This document shows positions 34,868-42,600 of a stretch of 42,600 nucleotides of DNA, piece after piece (the stretch's first letter is position 1; every line of letters begins with the position of its first letter). Under the pieces are notes generated by a model that worked only from the letters and a program-made list of their open reading frames with translations, was not told where the DNA came from and made no database searches. The stretch lies in NCBI GenBank assembly GCA_947175055.1, contig CAMWLJ010000019.1, positions 1-42,600 on the forward strand. Reading direction: 5' to 3'. The position numbers and the translations under genes were made by a program. This DNA is from an uncultured Lachnospiraceae bacterium. Its GTDB lineage: Bacteria > Bacillota > Clostridia > Lachnospirales > Lachnospiraceae.

Positions 34868-35019
34868 ATTCTTGCACCTCCGATTAAAAGTGTCACTCAA
34901 CAGTGACCTGACAATTTAATCTACGAATATGAGAAAATCTATTATGCCAAATATGGTTTTCCCATCAAAGCATCCTTCAAATGCAATCGCGGAAAGGCCG
35001 AAGCACATCCTAGAGATAA

Positions 35020-35081
35020 TTCTACATAACTTTTTAAAAACCTGCCTAAAATTGGTTCAAAATTGGCTCAAAACTGGCTTT
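35020..35081. repeat. 14-mer plus three 11-bp iterons, right set
   Basis: TTCTACATAACTTT at 35020-35033 and three units AAATTGGTTCA, AAATTGGCTCA, AAACTGGCTTT at 35049-35081. It lies between the debris and the end of the lysS-HD gene. The 34901-35019 stretch holds no gene that I can see. Confidence 0.7.
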
Positions 35082-35085
35082 TAGT

Positions 35086-35355
35086 TCATGCCTTTTCCAT
35101 AGCCGCAGCCACATCTGCCTCACAGCTTCTCATCGCCAGGATAGTCTTATCAAAAAGCTCGTCAAGCTCCCAGCCAAGTCTCTCTGTGCCCTGGGCAATC
35201 GTCTCTCTGGAGCAGCCCGCCGCAAACTTCTTATCCTTGAATTTCTTCTTCAGGCTCTTGACTTCCATATCCATTGTGCTCTTGGAGGAGCGCATCAGTG
35301 CGCAGGACCAGATCAGGCCCGTCAGCTCATCGGCTGCAAAAAGCACTTTCTCCAT
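35086..35355 (-). pseudogene. C-terminal part of the lysS-linked HD domain, after a TAG
   Basis: 89 residues, in the same frame as lysS and directly after its TAG (35358-35356): ATG GAG AAA follows without a gap. MEKVLFAADELTGLIWSCALM and KKFKDKKFAAGCSRETI are the second half of a known HD-family protein of about 190 residues in Clostridia. In that family the TAG position is, from memory, a Glu codon, so GAG to TAG is the likely change. GAGGAG lies 12 bases before the ATG, so restart of translation might make a separate chain. Confidence 0.7.
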
Positions 35356-35817
35356 CTACAGCTTCGGCTCCTCTTCGCTGCACATACCAAAACCGTGCGA
35401 GCAAATGGCGTAGATCATGTCATCACTCACCCCTGCCTCCCGCAGAAGTTCGGGCGCCTTCTTGCAGTGTTCCTCCGGATACAGTTCAAAATCGATGTCA
35501 TACAGCAGTCCGGTGATACCCCAGAAATCCTCTTCCGCGCCATAGCCCAGTTCTTTCGCATACCAGCGCATCACGCCTTCCACCGTCAGCGCATGCTGCA
35601 GATGGAACGGCTCTTTGTTATATTTCTGTAAAAGATCCCACGCCTGCTCTCTCGTGATACTGCTCTGTTTCGCAGTCTGCTCCTGGCAGTGGCCATCTAT
35701 TTTCTTCTCGTCCTTTTCGCTTTCATCATGTTCTCTTTGCTCGTCATTCTTTCCTCTCTTGTCCTGGCCGTTATGTTTCTCCTTGTCAGCAGCCTTCTTC
35801 TCCTGCCCCTTCTCCAG
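35115..35817. repeat. 703-bp direct repeat, copy 2
   Basis: Partner of 31478-32180. Here it forms the 3' end of the intact lysS gene and the fragment after its TAG. Confidence 0.92.
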
Positions 35818-37287
35818 ACTCTTCATGGTGGGGAAAAGCAGCACATCGCGGATCGCCGGCGAATTCGTGAGCAGCATCACCAGCCTGTCTATACCGTAGC
35901 CGATTCCACCTGTCGGCGGCATACCGATCTCCAGCGCATTCATGAAGTCCTCATCGGTGGTGTTGGCTTCCTCGTCACCTGCTGCCAGCGCCTCTTCCTG
36001 TGCCCGGAAACGTTCTCTCTGATCGATGGGGTCATTCAATTCCGAATAAGCATTGCACATCTCACGGCCCGTGATGAACAGCTCGAAGCGCTCCACATAC
36101 TCCGGGTCCTCCGGTTTCTTCTTAGTCAACGGAGAGATCTCGATCGGATGATCCATGATAAAAGTAGGCTGCACCAAATGCTCCTCCACGTACTCCTCAA
36201 AGAAAAGATTCAGGATATCACCCTTTTTATGCCTGTCCTCATAATGGACACCTTTCTCGTCGGCAAGCTTCTTCGCTTCCGCCGCATCCTTCACGGTATT
36301 GAAATCCACTCCCGCATATTTCTGTACAGCCTCTACCATGGTCATCCGCGCAAAAGGCTGTCCCAAGTCGATCATCGCCTCGCCGTAGGGCACGGTCGTT
36401 GTGCCGCAAACCTCTTTCGCCACATGGCGGAACATATTCTCCGTCAGTTCCATCATGCCATAATAGTCCGTGTATGCCTGGTATAACTCCATCAGAGTAA
36501 ACTCGGGATTATGTCTGGCATCCAGCCCCTCGTTGCGGAACACGCGGCCAATCTCATAGACTCTCTCCATCCCGCCTACGATCAGTCTCTTCAGATACAG
36601 CTCCAGAGAAATGCGCAGTTTCACATCCTCGTCCAATGCATTATAGTGGGTCTCAAAAGGTCTCGCCGCCGCGCCGCCCGCATTGGATACCAGCATCGGA
36701 GTCTCCACCTCCAAAAATCCCTGTCCGTCCAGGTAGCGCCTGATAGAACTGATGATCTTGGAACGGGCTACGAAGGTCTTCTTCACATCCTCGTTCATGA
36801 TCAGGTCAGTGTATCGCTGACGATAACGGATATCCGTATTTACCAGCCCATGATACTTCTCCGGCAGAATCTGCAAGCTTTTCGACAGTAATGTCATTTT
36901 GTTGACATGGATGGATTTCTCACCAGTCTTGGTCCTGAATACCTCACCCTCGATGCCTACGATATCACCCACGTCATATTTCTTGAAATCCGCATAGGCT
37001 TCTTCGCCGATGCTGTCTCTCGCCACATAGGACTGAATATCCCCCTGCAGATCCTGCACATTACAGAAGGACGCCTTTCCCATGATACGCTTGGACATCA
37101 CACGGCCCGCGATGGACACCTGCTGCCCCTCCAGCGCGTCGAAGTTATCCTTGATCTCCTGGCTGTGATGGGTCACATCATATTTCGTGATCTGAAAAGG
37201 ATCCTTGCCGTTTTCCTGCAATGTGGCGAGCTTCTCTCTTCTCACCTTCAAAAGCTGGTTGATATCCTGATTCTGTACTTCTGCCAT
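35356..37287 (-). CDS. lysS: Lysyl-tRNA synthetase with fused HD-like tail
   Basis: 643 residues from the ATG at 37287, preceded by GGAGGT; the frame begins four codons earlier. The first 491 residues are a normal class II LysRS: N-terminal OB fold (VSIAGRVMSKRIMGKASF), motif 2 FRNEGLDARHNPEFTLMEL, motif 3 GIGYGIDRLVMLLTNSPAIR and RDVLLFPTMKSL at the usual end. Instead of stopping, it continues with a 50-residue charged linker rich in K, E, D and Q and then the first part of an HD-type domain (ITREQAWDLLQKYNKEPFHL, GLLYDIDFELYPEEHC), stopping at TAG. The HD His is Tyr. The LysRS part looks fully functional. Confidence 0.95.
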   Translation of the reverse strand: MAEVQNQDINQLLKVRREKLATLQENGKDPFQITKYDVTHHSQEIKDNFDALEGQQVSIAGRVMSKRIMGKASFCNVQDLQGDIQSYVARDSIGEEAYADFKKYDVGDIVGIEGEVFRTKTGEKSIHVNKMTLLSKSLQILPEKYHGLVNTDIRYRQRYTDLIMNEDVKKTFVARSKIISSIRRYLDGQGFLEVETPMLVSNAGGAAARPFETHYNALDEDVKLRISLELYLKRLIVGGMERVYEIGRVFRNEGLDARHNPEFTLMELYQAYTDYYGMMELTENMFRHVAKEVCGTTTVPYGEAMIDLGQPFARMTMVEAVQKYAGVDFNTVKDAAEAKKLADEKGVHYEDRHKKGDILNLFFEEYVEEHLVQPTFIMDHPIEISPLTKKKPEDPEYVERFELFITGREMCNAYSELNDPIDQRERFRAQEEALAAGDEEANTTDEDFMNALEIGMPPTGGIGYGIDRLVMLLTNSPAIRDVLLFPTMKSLEKGQEKKAADKEKHNGQDKRGKNDEQREHDESEKDEKKIDGHCQEQTAKQSSITREQAWDLLQKYNKEPFHLQHALTVEGVMRWYAKELGYGAEEDFWGITGLLYDIDFELYPEEHCKKAPELLREAGVSDDMIYAICSHGFGMCSEEEPKL

Positions 37288-37392
37288 ACTGACCTCCATC
37301 TTGCCGCCTGGCGGCTGTTAAACATGTTGCTCTCTACCCGCAGTCACCGTTTGGATATCCGCCTGTCACATCGGCACTGCTGTCTTCTATCC

Positions 37393-37875
37393 TTAATTGG
37401 AACGCTGGATCTCCAGCACTTTATACTGGATCATACCTGCCTGTGTCTCCACTTCCACCTGATCGCCCACCTTACAGCCGATCAGCGCCTTGCCCACGGG
37501 AGATTCGTTGGAAATCTTTCCTTTTAAGCTGTTGGCTTCGGTGGAACCTACGATCTTATACTCAAGTTCTTCATTGAACTCCATATCCAGAATCTTCACC
37601 TGGCATCCGATGTTGATCTTGTCCAGATCCACCTCGTCCTCAACGACTACTTCCGCATTCTTCAAGATCTTCTCCAGCTCTTCGATCCTCGCCTCGATAT
37701 CGCGCTGCTCGTCTTTGGCTGCGTCATATTCGGCGTTCTCGGACAGGTCGCCCTGCTCTCTGGCTTCTTTGATCTTCTCCGCCACTTCCTTACGCTTGAC
37801 CACCTTCAGGTCATGCAGCTCATCTTCATATTTTCTCAGTCCCTCATACGTTAAGATATTTTTCTTCTCCTGCAT
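37393..37875 (-). CDS. greA: Transcription elongation factor GreA
   Basis: 160 residues. The N-terminal coiled coil ([21 protein letters not shown] and [19 protein letters not shown], with the acidic tip) and the C-terminal FKBP-like domain ([22 protein letters not shown]) are both complete. It enters the RNA polymerase channel and stimulates cleavage of backtracked transcripts. It lies upstream of lysS, a gene order common in Firmicutes, separated by a 105-base gap to the lysS ATG. Confidence 0.97.
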   Translation of the reverse strand: MQEKKNILTYEGLRKYEDELHDLKVVKRKEVAEKIKEAREQGDLSENAEYDAAKDEQRDIEARIEELEKILKNAEVVVEDEVDLDKINIGCQVKILDMEFNEELEYKIVGSTEANSLKGKISNESPVGKALIGCKVGDQVEVETQAGMIQYKVLEIQRSN

Positions 37876-37955
37876 GGTGCTACTCCCTTTCTATTTATCA
37901 TTCCTATTTCTATATTAAAGATCATATCCCTTTTCCTGCCAGTAACCGGGATACC

Positions 37956-38870
37956 TTATGTCATTTTAACTTTTCTATCATAACTATTTTTTACCACAGT
38001 GTCAAGATATTTCAGCGGCGATATATACGGAATTGCCGGACTTTTCCGCCCCAGCAGCCGTTCCTTCTCCCCATCGGAAGTAACATCGATATAGACGCAG
38101 TTCGCAGACGCAATCTTCGGATACCGGAACCCCTCCCCATAATCGAGGATAACACCGCCGCAGGGCTCCTTCCCGCATCGAAACACTGCCGTCTCTGCCA
38201 TCTCGTTTCTTCTGTACGGTACAAGCTGCGGTACCAGTCCATACTCATAATAATAATCCTCTATATATTCCTGCAGCACTTCCCGGTCATCCTCTCCCAC
38301 TGCCGCCTCATCCTTATAATACTTATGAACTGCTGTCTCTTCCTTGCTCTTCTGTCTCTCCCAGCCCTCATAATAGAGCACCATCCGATTGACTTTTGGT
38401 AAGTACGGTTCCAGCAGCTCCCAGGTCGTCTCCAACTGCCGCTCTGTCTCCTCGGGCTGTCCCAAAAGCACCGTCACCATGCCGGTCAGGGCAAGTACCT
38501 TTCCCGCCCGCTGTTCCAACAGGTATTTTACCAGCCTCTTCACCGTACCCGCGTGCGGCTGCCATCTTCCCCGGCTTTCCGGCGCAAGAAGCCGCAGGAT
38601 ATCTTGATGCACACAAGTATCCGGCATCCCGGCGGCGGTGTGCAGCGCAGCTTCCATCGCCTCGGAAAGGATCGGTGCCTTCCAGGGTTTCTTCCGATAA
38701 TAAAAGGGCGGCACCGCACATCCAAGAATGTCGAACTCCTCCTGCGTTGTCAGCAGCATGACAGGCAGCACTGCTTCCTGAAACCAATGCTTCTTCGCGG
38801 CTATTGTGTTGTCCGCGCTGTCCGGTCGTACCGGCAGCGGATAATAATAAAGAATCGTCTCCTGTTCCAT
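37956..38870 (-). CDS. Conserved hypothetical protein
   Basis: 304 residues, no family recognised. It has no signal peptide or membrane segment. It is rich in aromatic residues, with features such as ILYYYPLPVRP at the start, VLYYEGWERQK near 185 and IEDYYYEYGLVPQLV near 215. The C-terminal third (GGVILDYGEGFRYP, NCVYIDVTSDGEKERLLGRK, PLKYLDTVVKNSYDRKVKM) looks like a Rossmann-type strand/helix pattern ending as many Lachnospiraceae hypothetical proteins do. It sits between dusB and greA in a housekeeping region. The ribosome site is weak. Confidence 0.75.
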   Translation of the reverse strand: MEQETILYYYPLPVRPDSADNTIAAKKHWFQEAVLPVMLLTTQEEFDILGCAVPPFYYRKKPWKAPILSEAMEAALHTAAGMPDTCVHQDILRLLAPESRGRWQPHAGTVKRLVKYLLEQRAGKVLALTGMVTVLLGQPEETERQLETTWELLEPYLPKVNRMVLYYEGWERQKSKEETAVHKYYKDEAAVGEDDREVLQEYIEDYYYEYGLVPQLVPYRRNEMAETAVFRCGKEPCGGVILDYGEGFRYPKIASANCVYIDVTSDGEKERLLGRKSPAIPYISPLKYLDTVVKNSYDRKVKMT

Positions 38871-38989
38871 ACCAAAGTATATGCATTACGTGAATGACCC
38901 ATGCACGAAATAATCCTGAGCGTTTATAAACAGGCACGCTTGTCTGGGAAAGGTATCTGAGAAAATACTCGTTTTCTGAACATTCTCTT

Positions 38990-39961
38990 TCACATCTCTT
39001 TTACCAGTTCTTCCAGTTCCGCGAAGCTCTCCACCTCGTTAACACTTCGCCGCAGCCTGGCAGAATCAGGCATGCCCGCTGTATACCAGGAAACATGCTT
39101 ACGCATTTCTCGGATACCGGTGTACTCACCCTTACAGTCAAGCTGCAACCTTGCATGGCGCAGAATCGTCTCCTTGATCTTCGCCTTCTCCGGTCCGGGC
39201 AATACCGTGCCATCCTGCAGATAAGCAGCGACCTGTCTGAAGATCCACGGATTGCCTCTGGCAGCGCGGCCTACCATCACTCCATCACATCCGGTCTGTT
39301 TCAAGATCGCCTCTGCGCTGGCACCATCCGTAATGTCACCGTTTCCGATCACCGGAATGGACAGCTTGTCTTTCACCCTGGCTATGATCTCCCAGTCCGC
39401 TTCCCCGGCATAATACTGTTCCCTTGTCCGGCCGTGTACAACCACCGCAGCCGCGCCGGAATCCTCTGCGATCTGTGCAATCTCCACCGCATTGACACAT
39501 GTGTCATTAAATCCCTTCCGAATCTTTACGGTGACTGGTTTCCGTACGGCCTTTGCCACGGCGCTGACGATCTCCCTCACCAGCTTTGGCTCCTTCATCA
39601 AAGCCGATCCTTCCCCGTTCCCCACTACTTTCGGCACGGGACAGCCCATATTGATATCCAGAACCGCAAACGGCCTGTCCTCGATCTGTCTGGCCATCTC
39701 ACTGATGATCTTCGGGTCAGAACCAAACAACTGCAGCGACACCGCTCCTTCCTGCGGATGGATCTTAAGCAGACTTTCCGTATTCTTATTCTTATACAAG
39801 ATCGCCTTGGCACTGATCATCTCCATACAGGCCATTCCCACGCCCTGTTCCCTGCACAGCAAACGAAATGGCAGGTCTGTCACGCCTGCCATCGGTGCCA
39901 ATAAGATATTATTCTCTAAAGTGACACTCCCGATTTTTAATTCATGCAATAAATCCTTCAT
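38990..39961 (-). CDS. dusB: tRNA-dihydrouridine synthase
   Basis: 323 residues from the ATG at 39961, preceded by GGAGGG. FMN-barrel enzyme: NILLAPMAGVTDLPFRLL at the start, catalytic Cys in DINMGCPVPKVVGNGEGSAL, RKGFND, VVVHGRTREQYYAGEADW and GDITDG are all in place, followed by VMVGRAARGNPWIF. It reduces uridine to dihydrouridine in tRNA. It lies in a run with birA and the DUF6145-like gene. Confidence 0.95.
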   Translation of the reverse strand: MKDLLHELKIGSVTLENNILLAPMAGVTDLPFRLLCREQGVGMACMEMISAKAILYKNKNTESLLKIHPQEGAVSLQLFGSDPKIISEMARQIEDRPFAVLDINMGCPVPKVVGNGEGSALMKEPKLVREIVSAVAKAVRKPVTVKIRKGFNDTCVNAVEIAQIAEDSGAAAVVVHGRTREQYYAGEADWEIIARVKDKLSIPVIGNGDITDGASAEAILKQTGCDGVMVGRAARGNPWIFRQVAAYLQDGTVLPGPEKAKIKETILRHARLQLDCKGEYTGIREMRKHVSWYTAGMPDSARLRRSVNEVESFAELEELVKEM

Positions 39962-40036
39962 GCTTCCCTCCATGCCGAAGCGTTCCGAAACTCTCTTGTC
40001 TTTCCGGACACAAACGTTCCGTGAAAGGTACGGTTA

Positions 40037-40384
40037 TTACTCACCGTCCTCCAGAGCCGCCCTGTCGTGCAGTATGAACACTCTGTAGTACAGCTGCAGC
40101 GACTCCAGCAACTCCTGCCTGTTCCTGCGCACCTCGCTCACCAGAAGGCCGCTGCCGATCTCGTCATAGAGCAGATCCTCCTCTTCCGCGTCTGTCTCCA
40201 GCAGGATCGTACCGTCCTCATCGAAGACGATCGTAAAGATACCGCCCACTTCCTCTGTAAAAAGCACACAGATCACCTGCAGTTCCTCTTTGATCGACTC
40301 TGGGATCCCCGCAAATTTTTCATTAAAATAGTATTTCTGCTCGTAGGCGTTGGCGCCACAGAGCACTACTCTCTTCTCTTCCAT
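40037..40384 (-). CDS. DUF6145-like protein
   Basis: 115 residues if started at the ATG at 40384 (an earlier start at 40414 would overlap birA by 14 bases). MEEKRVVLCGANAYEQKYYFN at the start and IKEELQVICVLFTEEVGGIF resemble a small Lachnospiraceae family that I recall as DUF6145. It is acidic, with no catalytic motif. It lies between birA and dusB and probably shares their transcript. Function unknown. Confidence 0.75.
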   Translation of the reverse strand: MEEKRVVLCGANAYEQKYYFNEKFAGIPESIKEELQVICVLFTEEVGGIFTIVFDEDGTILLETDAEEEDLLYDEIGSGLLVSEVRRNRQELLESLQLYYRVFILHDRAALEDGE

Positions 40385-40400
40385 CCTATCTACCCGTCCG

Positions 40401-41408
40401 TCACACATAACCATATAATCCGCGCACCGAGACCTCGCCTGCGTAGACCGGGATTCTCTCTCCGTTTTCCCTCACTACGATCAATTCCCCCTGCGCGTCA
40501 ATTCCCTCCGCCGTTCCGGTGTATTCTCCTGCCGGATCCAACACCCTCACCTGAGCCCCCATGTTCAACAGATGCGCCTGGTACCGCTCCTGCAGGCCGG
40601 ACAGATCCAGTGTCTTCAGGAAAATCGCATAATTCTCTTCAAACCGCTGCAGCACCTTGTCAAGCAGACACGCCCGGTTATACTGCTGCCCGGTCTCAAT
40701 CCGCAAGGATGTGGCCGTAGGGCGCACCTCCTCCAGAAATTCCTCCGGGCTCATGTTGTTGACATTGATCCCCGCACCTACTACCACATACTGTATCTCA
40801 TCCATCTCCGGCGTCATGGTCATCTCCGTCAGCATACCGCAGATCTTCTTCCTGTTCATCACGATGTCGTTGGGCCACTTGATCCCGGCCGCCGCTCCCG
40901 TTATCTCCTCCACGGCTTCCGCCACGCTCAGCGCCATCACCAGCGTGATCATCGATGCTTTATCCGGCACGAAGTCCGGCCGCAGAAGCAGCGTAAAGGA
41001 AAGTGCCGTACCGGACAGTGTCTGCCAGCTTCTCCCTCTTCGCCCCTTTCCTGCCGTCTGGATATCCGCCACCACCACAGTGCCGTGCGGCTCGCCCTCT
41101 TCGCCCAGACGCTTTGCATCCGTATTGGTGGAGCCGGTGCTGGCATAATAGTACAGCTTCCTGCCCGCCCATTTCGTCTTCAGCCTGCTGGCAATCTCGC
41201 TCTGCGACAGCATATCCGCCGGCCCCTCTACCAGTCGGTACCCTCTGCCGGAAACAGACTCGATCTGATAGCCCTCTTCCTTTAACTGCTTGATCACCTT
41301 CCAGACCGCCGTCCTCGTCACCCCGAACCGGTCACACAGCTGCTGTCCCGATATGTAATCCGCACTGTTCCTCAGTAGCGTTAATATATCTGATTTATCT
41401 GTCTTCAT
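40401..41408 (-). CDS. birA: Bifunctional biotin ligase/repressor BirA
   Basis: 335 residues. N-terminal winged helix (ISGQQLCDRFGVTRTAVWKVI, then GYQIESVSGRGYRLV) for DNA binding; catalytic domain with STGSTNTDAKRL, the biotin loop AGKGRRGRSWQT and IKWPNDIVM; C-terminal SH3-like cap (VRVLDPAGEYTGTAEGIDAQG). It makes biotinyl-AMP, loads biotin onto carboxylases and, with the N-terminal domain, represses biotin genes. All motifs are complete. Confidence 0.96.
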   Translation of the reverse strand: MKTDKSDILTLLRNSADYISGQQLCDRFGVTRTAVWKVIKQLKEEGYQIESVSGRGYRLVEGPADMLSQSEIASRLKTKWAGRKLYYYASTGSTNTDAKRLGEEGEPHGTVVVADIQTAGKGRRGRSWQTLSGTALSFTLLLRPDFVPDKASMITLVMALSVAEAVEEITGAAAGIKWPNDIVMNRKKICGMLTEMTMTPEMDEIQYVVVGAGINVNNMSPEEFLEEVRPTATSLRIETGQQYNRACLLDKVLQRFEENYAIFLKTLDLSGLQERYQAHLLNMGAQVRVLDPAGEYTGTAEGIDAQGELIVVRENGERIPVYAGEVSVRGLYGYV

Positions 41409-41458
41409 TCTGCTATTTCTCTACCTTAAATATTACGTAACACTATGTACTGATTTCC

Positions 41459-42457
41459 TTAAACCTCATACTCCCCCAAAGTCACCGCCATCACCGCCTT
41501 GATCGTATGCATCCGGTTCTCCGCCTCATCGAAGACGATGGACTGAGCTGACTCAAACACCTCATCCGTCACCTCCATCTCGTCAATCTCGTACTTCTCG
41601 TGGATCTCCCTGCCGATACCCGTATTCAGATCATGGAAAGCAGGCAGGCAATGCATAAACACTGCTTTCTCACCGGCATACTCCATCACCTTGCGATTCA
41701 CCTGATAAGGCATCAGATCCCGCAGACGGCTCTCCCAGACCTCCGCCGGTTCTCCCATGGAAACCCATACGTCGGTGTAGATTACATCCGCACCGCCTGC
41801 GCCTTCTTTCACATCCTCCGTGAGTGTCACACTTCCTCCTGTACTTGACGCAATCTCCTCACAAGTGCGCACCAGCTCCGCCTCCGGAAAATACTCCTTC
41901 GTAGTACATGCAGTAAAATGCATTCCCATCTTGGCACAAGCCACCATCAGGGAATTACCCATGTTATAGCGGGCATCGCCCATGTATGTCAGCCTGATTC
42001 CCTTCAGGTATCCGAAATGCTCCCTGATCGTCAGAAGATCTGCCAGCATCTGTGTCGGATGGAATTCATTAGTCAATCCGTTCCACACCGGTACACCGGC
42101 ATGCTCTGCCAGCTGTTCGACAATCTCCTGGCCATATCCGCGATACTCGATCCCCTCATACATCCGTCCCAATACCCGAGCCGTATCCGCGATACTCTCC
42201 TTCTTGCCGATCTGGGAAGCTGACGGATCTAAGTAGGTCGTCCCCATGCCCAGATCATGAGCCGCCACCTCAAAGGAGCAGCGCGTCCTGGTGCTTGTCT
42301 TCTCAAAGATCAGTGCCACGTTCTTACCCCGACGGATGTCAGCCGGGATACCCTTTTCCTTCTTCTCCTTCAAATCTGCCGCCACATCCAGCATATACGT
42401 GATCTCTTCCGGAGTAAAATCCAAAAGTTTTAAAAAATGCCGTCCTGTTAAATTCAT
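41459..42457 (-). CDS. argF: Ornithine carbamoyltransferase
   Basis: 332 residues. Carbamoyl-phosphate motif [40 protein letters not shown] and the ornithine-site [14 protein letters not shown] are all present. It makes citrulline in arginine synthesis; the same motifs also occur in the catabolic enzyme (ArcB), and with no arcA or arcC nearby the anabolic role is only the more likely one. GGAGGAG lies just before the ATG. Confidence 0.95.
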   Translation of the reverse strand: MNLTGRHFLKLLDFTPEEITYMLDVAADLKEKKEKGIPADIRRGKNVALIFEKTSTRTRCSFEVAAHDLGMGTTYLDPSASQIGKKESIADTARVLGRMYEGIEYRGYGQEIVEQLAEHAGVPVWNGLTNEFHPTQMLADLLTIREHFGYLKGIRLTYMGDARYNMGNSLMVACAKMGMHFTACTTKEYFPEAELVRTCEEIASSTGGSVTLTEDVKEGAGGADVIYTDVWVSMGEPAEVWESRLRDLMPYQVNRKVMEYAGEKAVFMHCLPAFHDLNTGIGREIHEKYEIDEMEVTDEVFESAQSIVFDEAENRMHTIKAVMAVTLGEYEV

Positions 42458-42523
42458 ACTCTCCTCCTGTCTTCCCTGTCTGTCCTAAATTTACCGGCAG
42501 AACAGATTGCTGCCTCTGACTAT

Positions 42524-42551
42524 ATGATATCCGATGAACCTCCACAGTAAA
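42524..42551 (-). promoter_or_regulatory. Possible promoter of argF
   Basis: TTTACT (42551-42546), a 16-base spacer and TATCAT (42529-42524) on the minus strand. The -10 fits 5 of 6 consensus bases and the -35 fits 4 of 6. The leader to the ATG is about 60 bases. Confidence 0.4.
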
Positions 42552-42600
42552 CTTACATCATGCTTAGCCTGCCGTCGGGCGGGCCGCATGGCCATCCATG

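Noticed and set aside
1..42600. tRNA, rRNA or riboswitch
   Set aside because: No cloverleaf, rRNA core or known aptamer pattern was found by eye; a covariance search would be needed to exclude small RNAs.

Overview
The window looks like a chromosome segment from a motile, moderately GC-rich Clostridia, most likely Lachnospiraceae. This is judged from the gene families (FlgM/FlgN/FlgK/FlgL/FliW/CsrA order, DUF6145-like protein, HD hydrolase, AIM24 protein), strong GGAGG ribosome sites and a sigma-28 promoter. Nearly all genes are on the minus strand. I worked by eye, so family names come from motifs and memory, not from searches.

Layout. (1) 1-8.5 kb: a flagellin-type glycosyltransferase (+) converges on a late flagellar operon flgM-flgN-flgK-flgK-flgL-fliW-csrA, which starts at a good sigma-28 promoter (8433-8459) and ends at a strong terminator (1549-1583). 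(2) 8.5-13.7 kb: response regulator, histidine kinase, ABC ATPase and FtsX-type permease, in transcription order. (3) 13.8-16.5 kb: RecD2 helicase carrying an unusual C-terminal DUF4186 domain. (4) 16.6-30.5 kb: a visibly AT-rich defence island. It holds a complete DNA phosphorothioation set dndB-C-D-E-A, a four-gene partner module (PLD-nuclease/helicase, a 62-residue protein, a second DndD/Rad50-like ATPase with a Cys hook, a 193-residue protein) in place of the usual DndFGH, and a separate two-gene unit (GHKL/MORC-type ATPase plus a Rossmann, methyltransferase-like protein). The dndB promoter lies inside a 41-bp palindrome, and the GHKL gene promoter abuts an 11-bp inverted repeat. (5) 30.7-31.4 kb: AIM24-family protein. 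(6) 31.4-35.1 kb: decayed mobile DNA (Rpn nuclease, integrase and IS1595-type remnants) between two copies of a 703-bp repeat from the 3' end of lysS. (7) 35.1-42.5 kb: housekeeping genes lysS (fused to an HD domain), greA, an unknown gene, dusB, a DUF6145-like gene, birA and argF.

How it works together: DndA-C-D-E would place sulfur in the DNA backbone with DndB as regulator. The PLD-helicase and second ATPase are placed to attack unmodified DNA. The GHKL pair is a candidate independent or accessory defence unit. The strongest candidates for new biology are the non-canonical Dnd partner module, the GHKL/Rossmann pair, and the two palindromic control sites. The most unusual genome event is the 703-bp lysS-tail duplication, where both copies share an in-frame TAG and a lost HD histidine.
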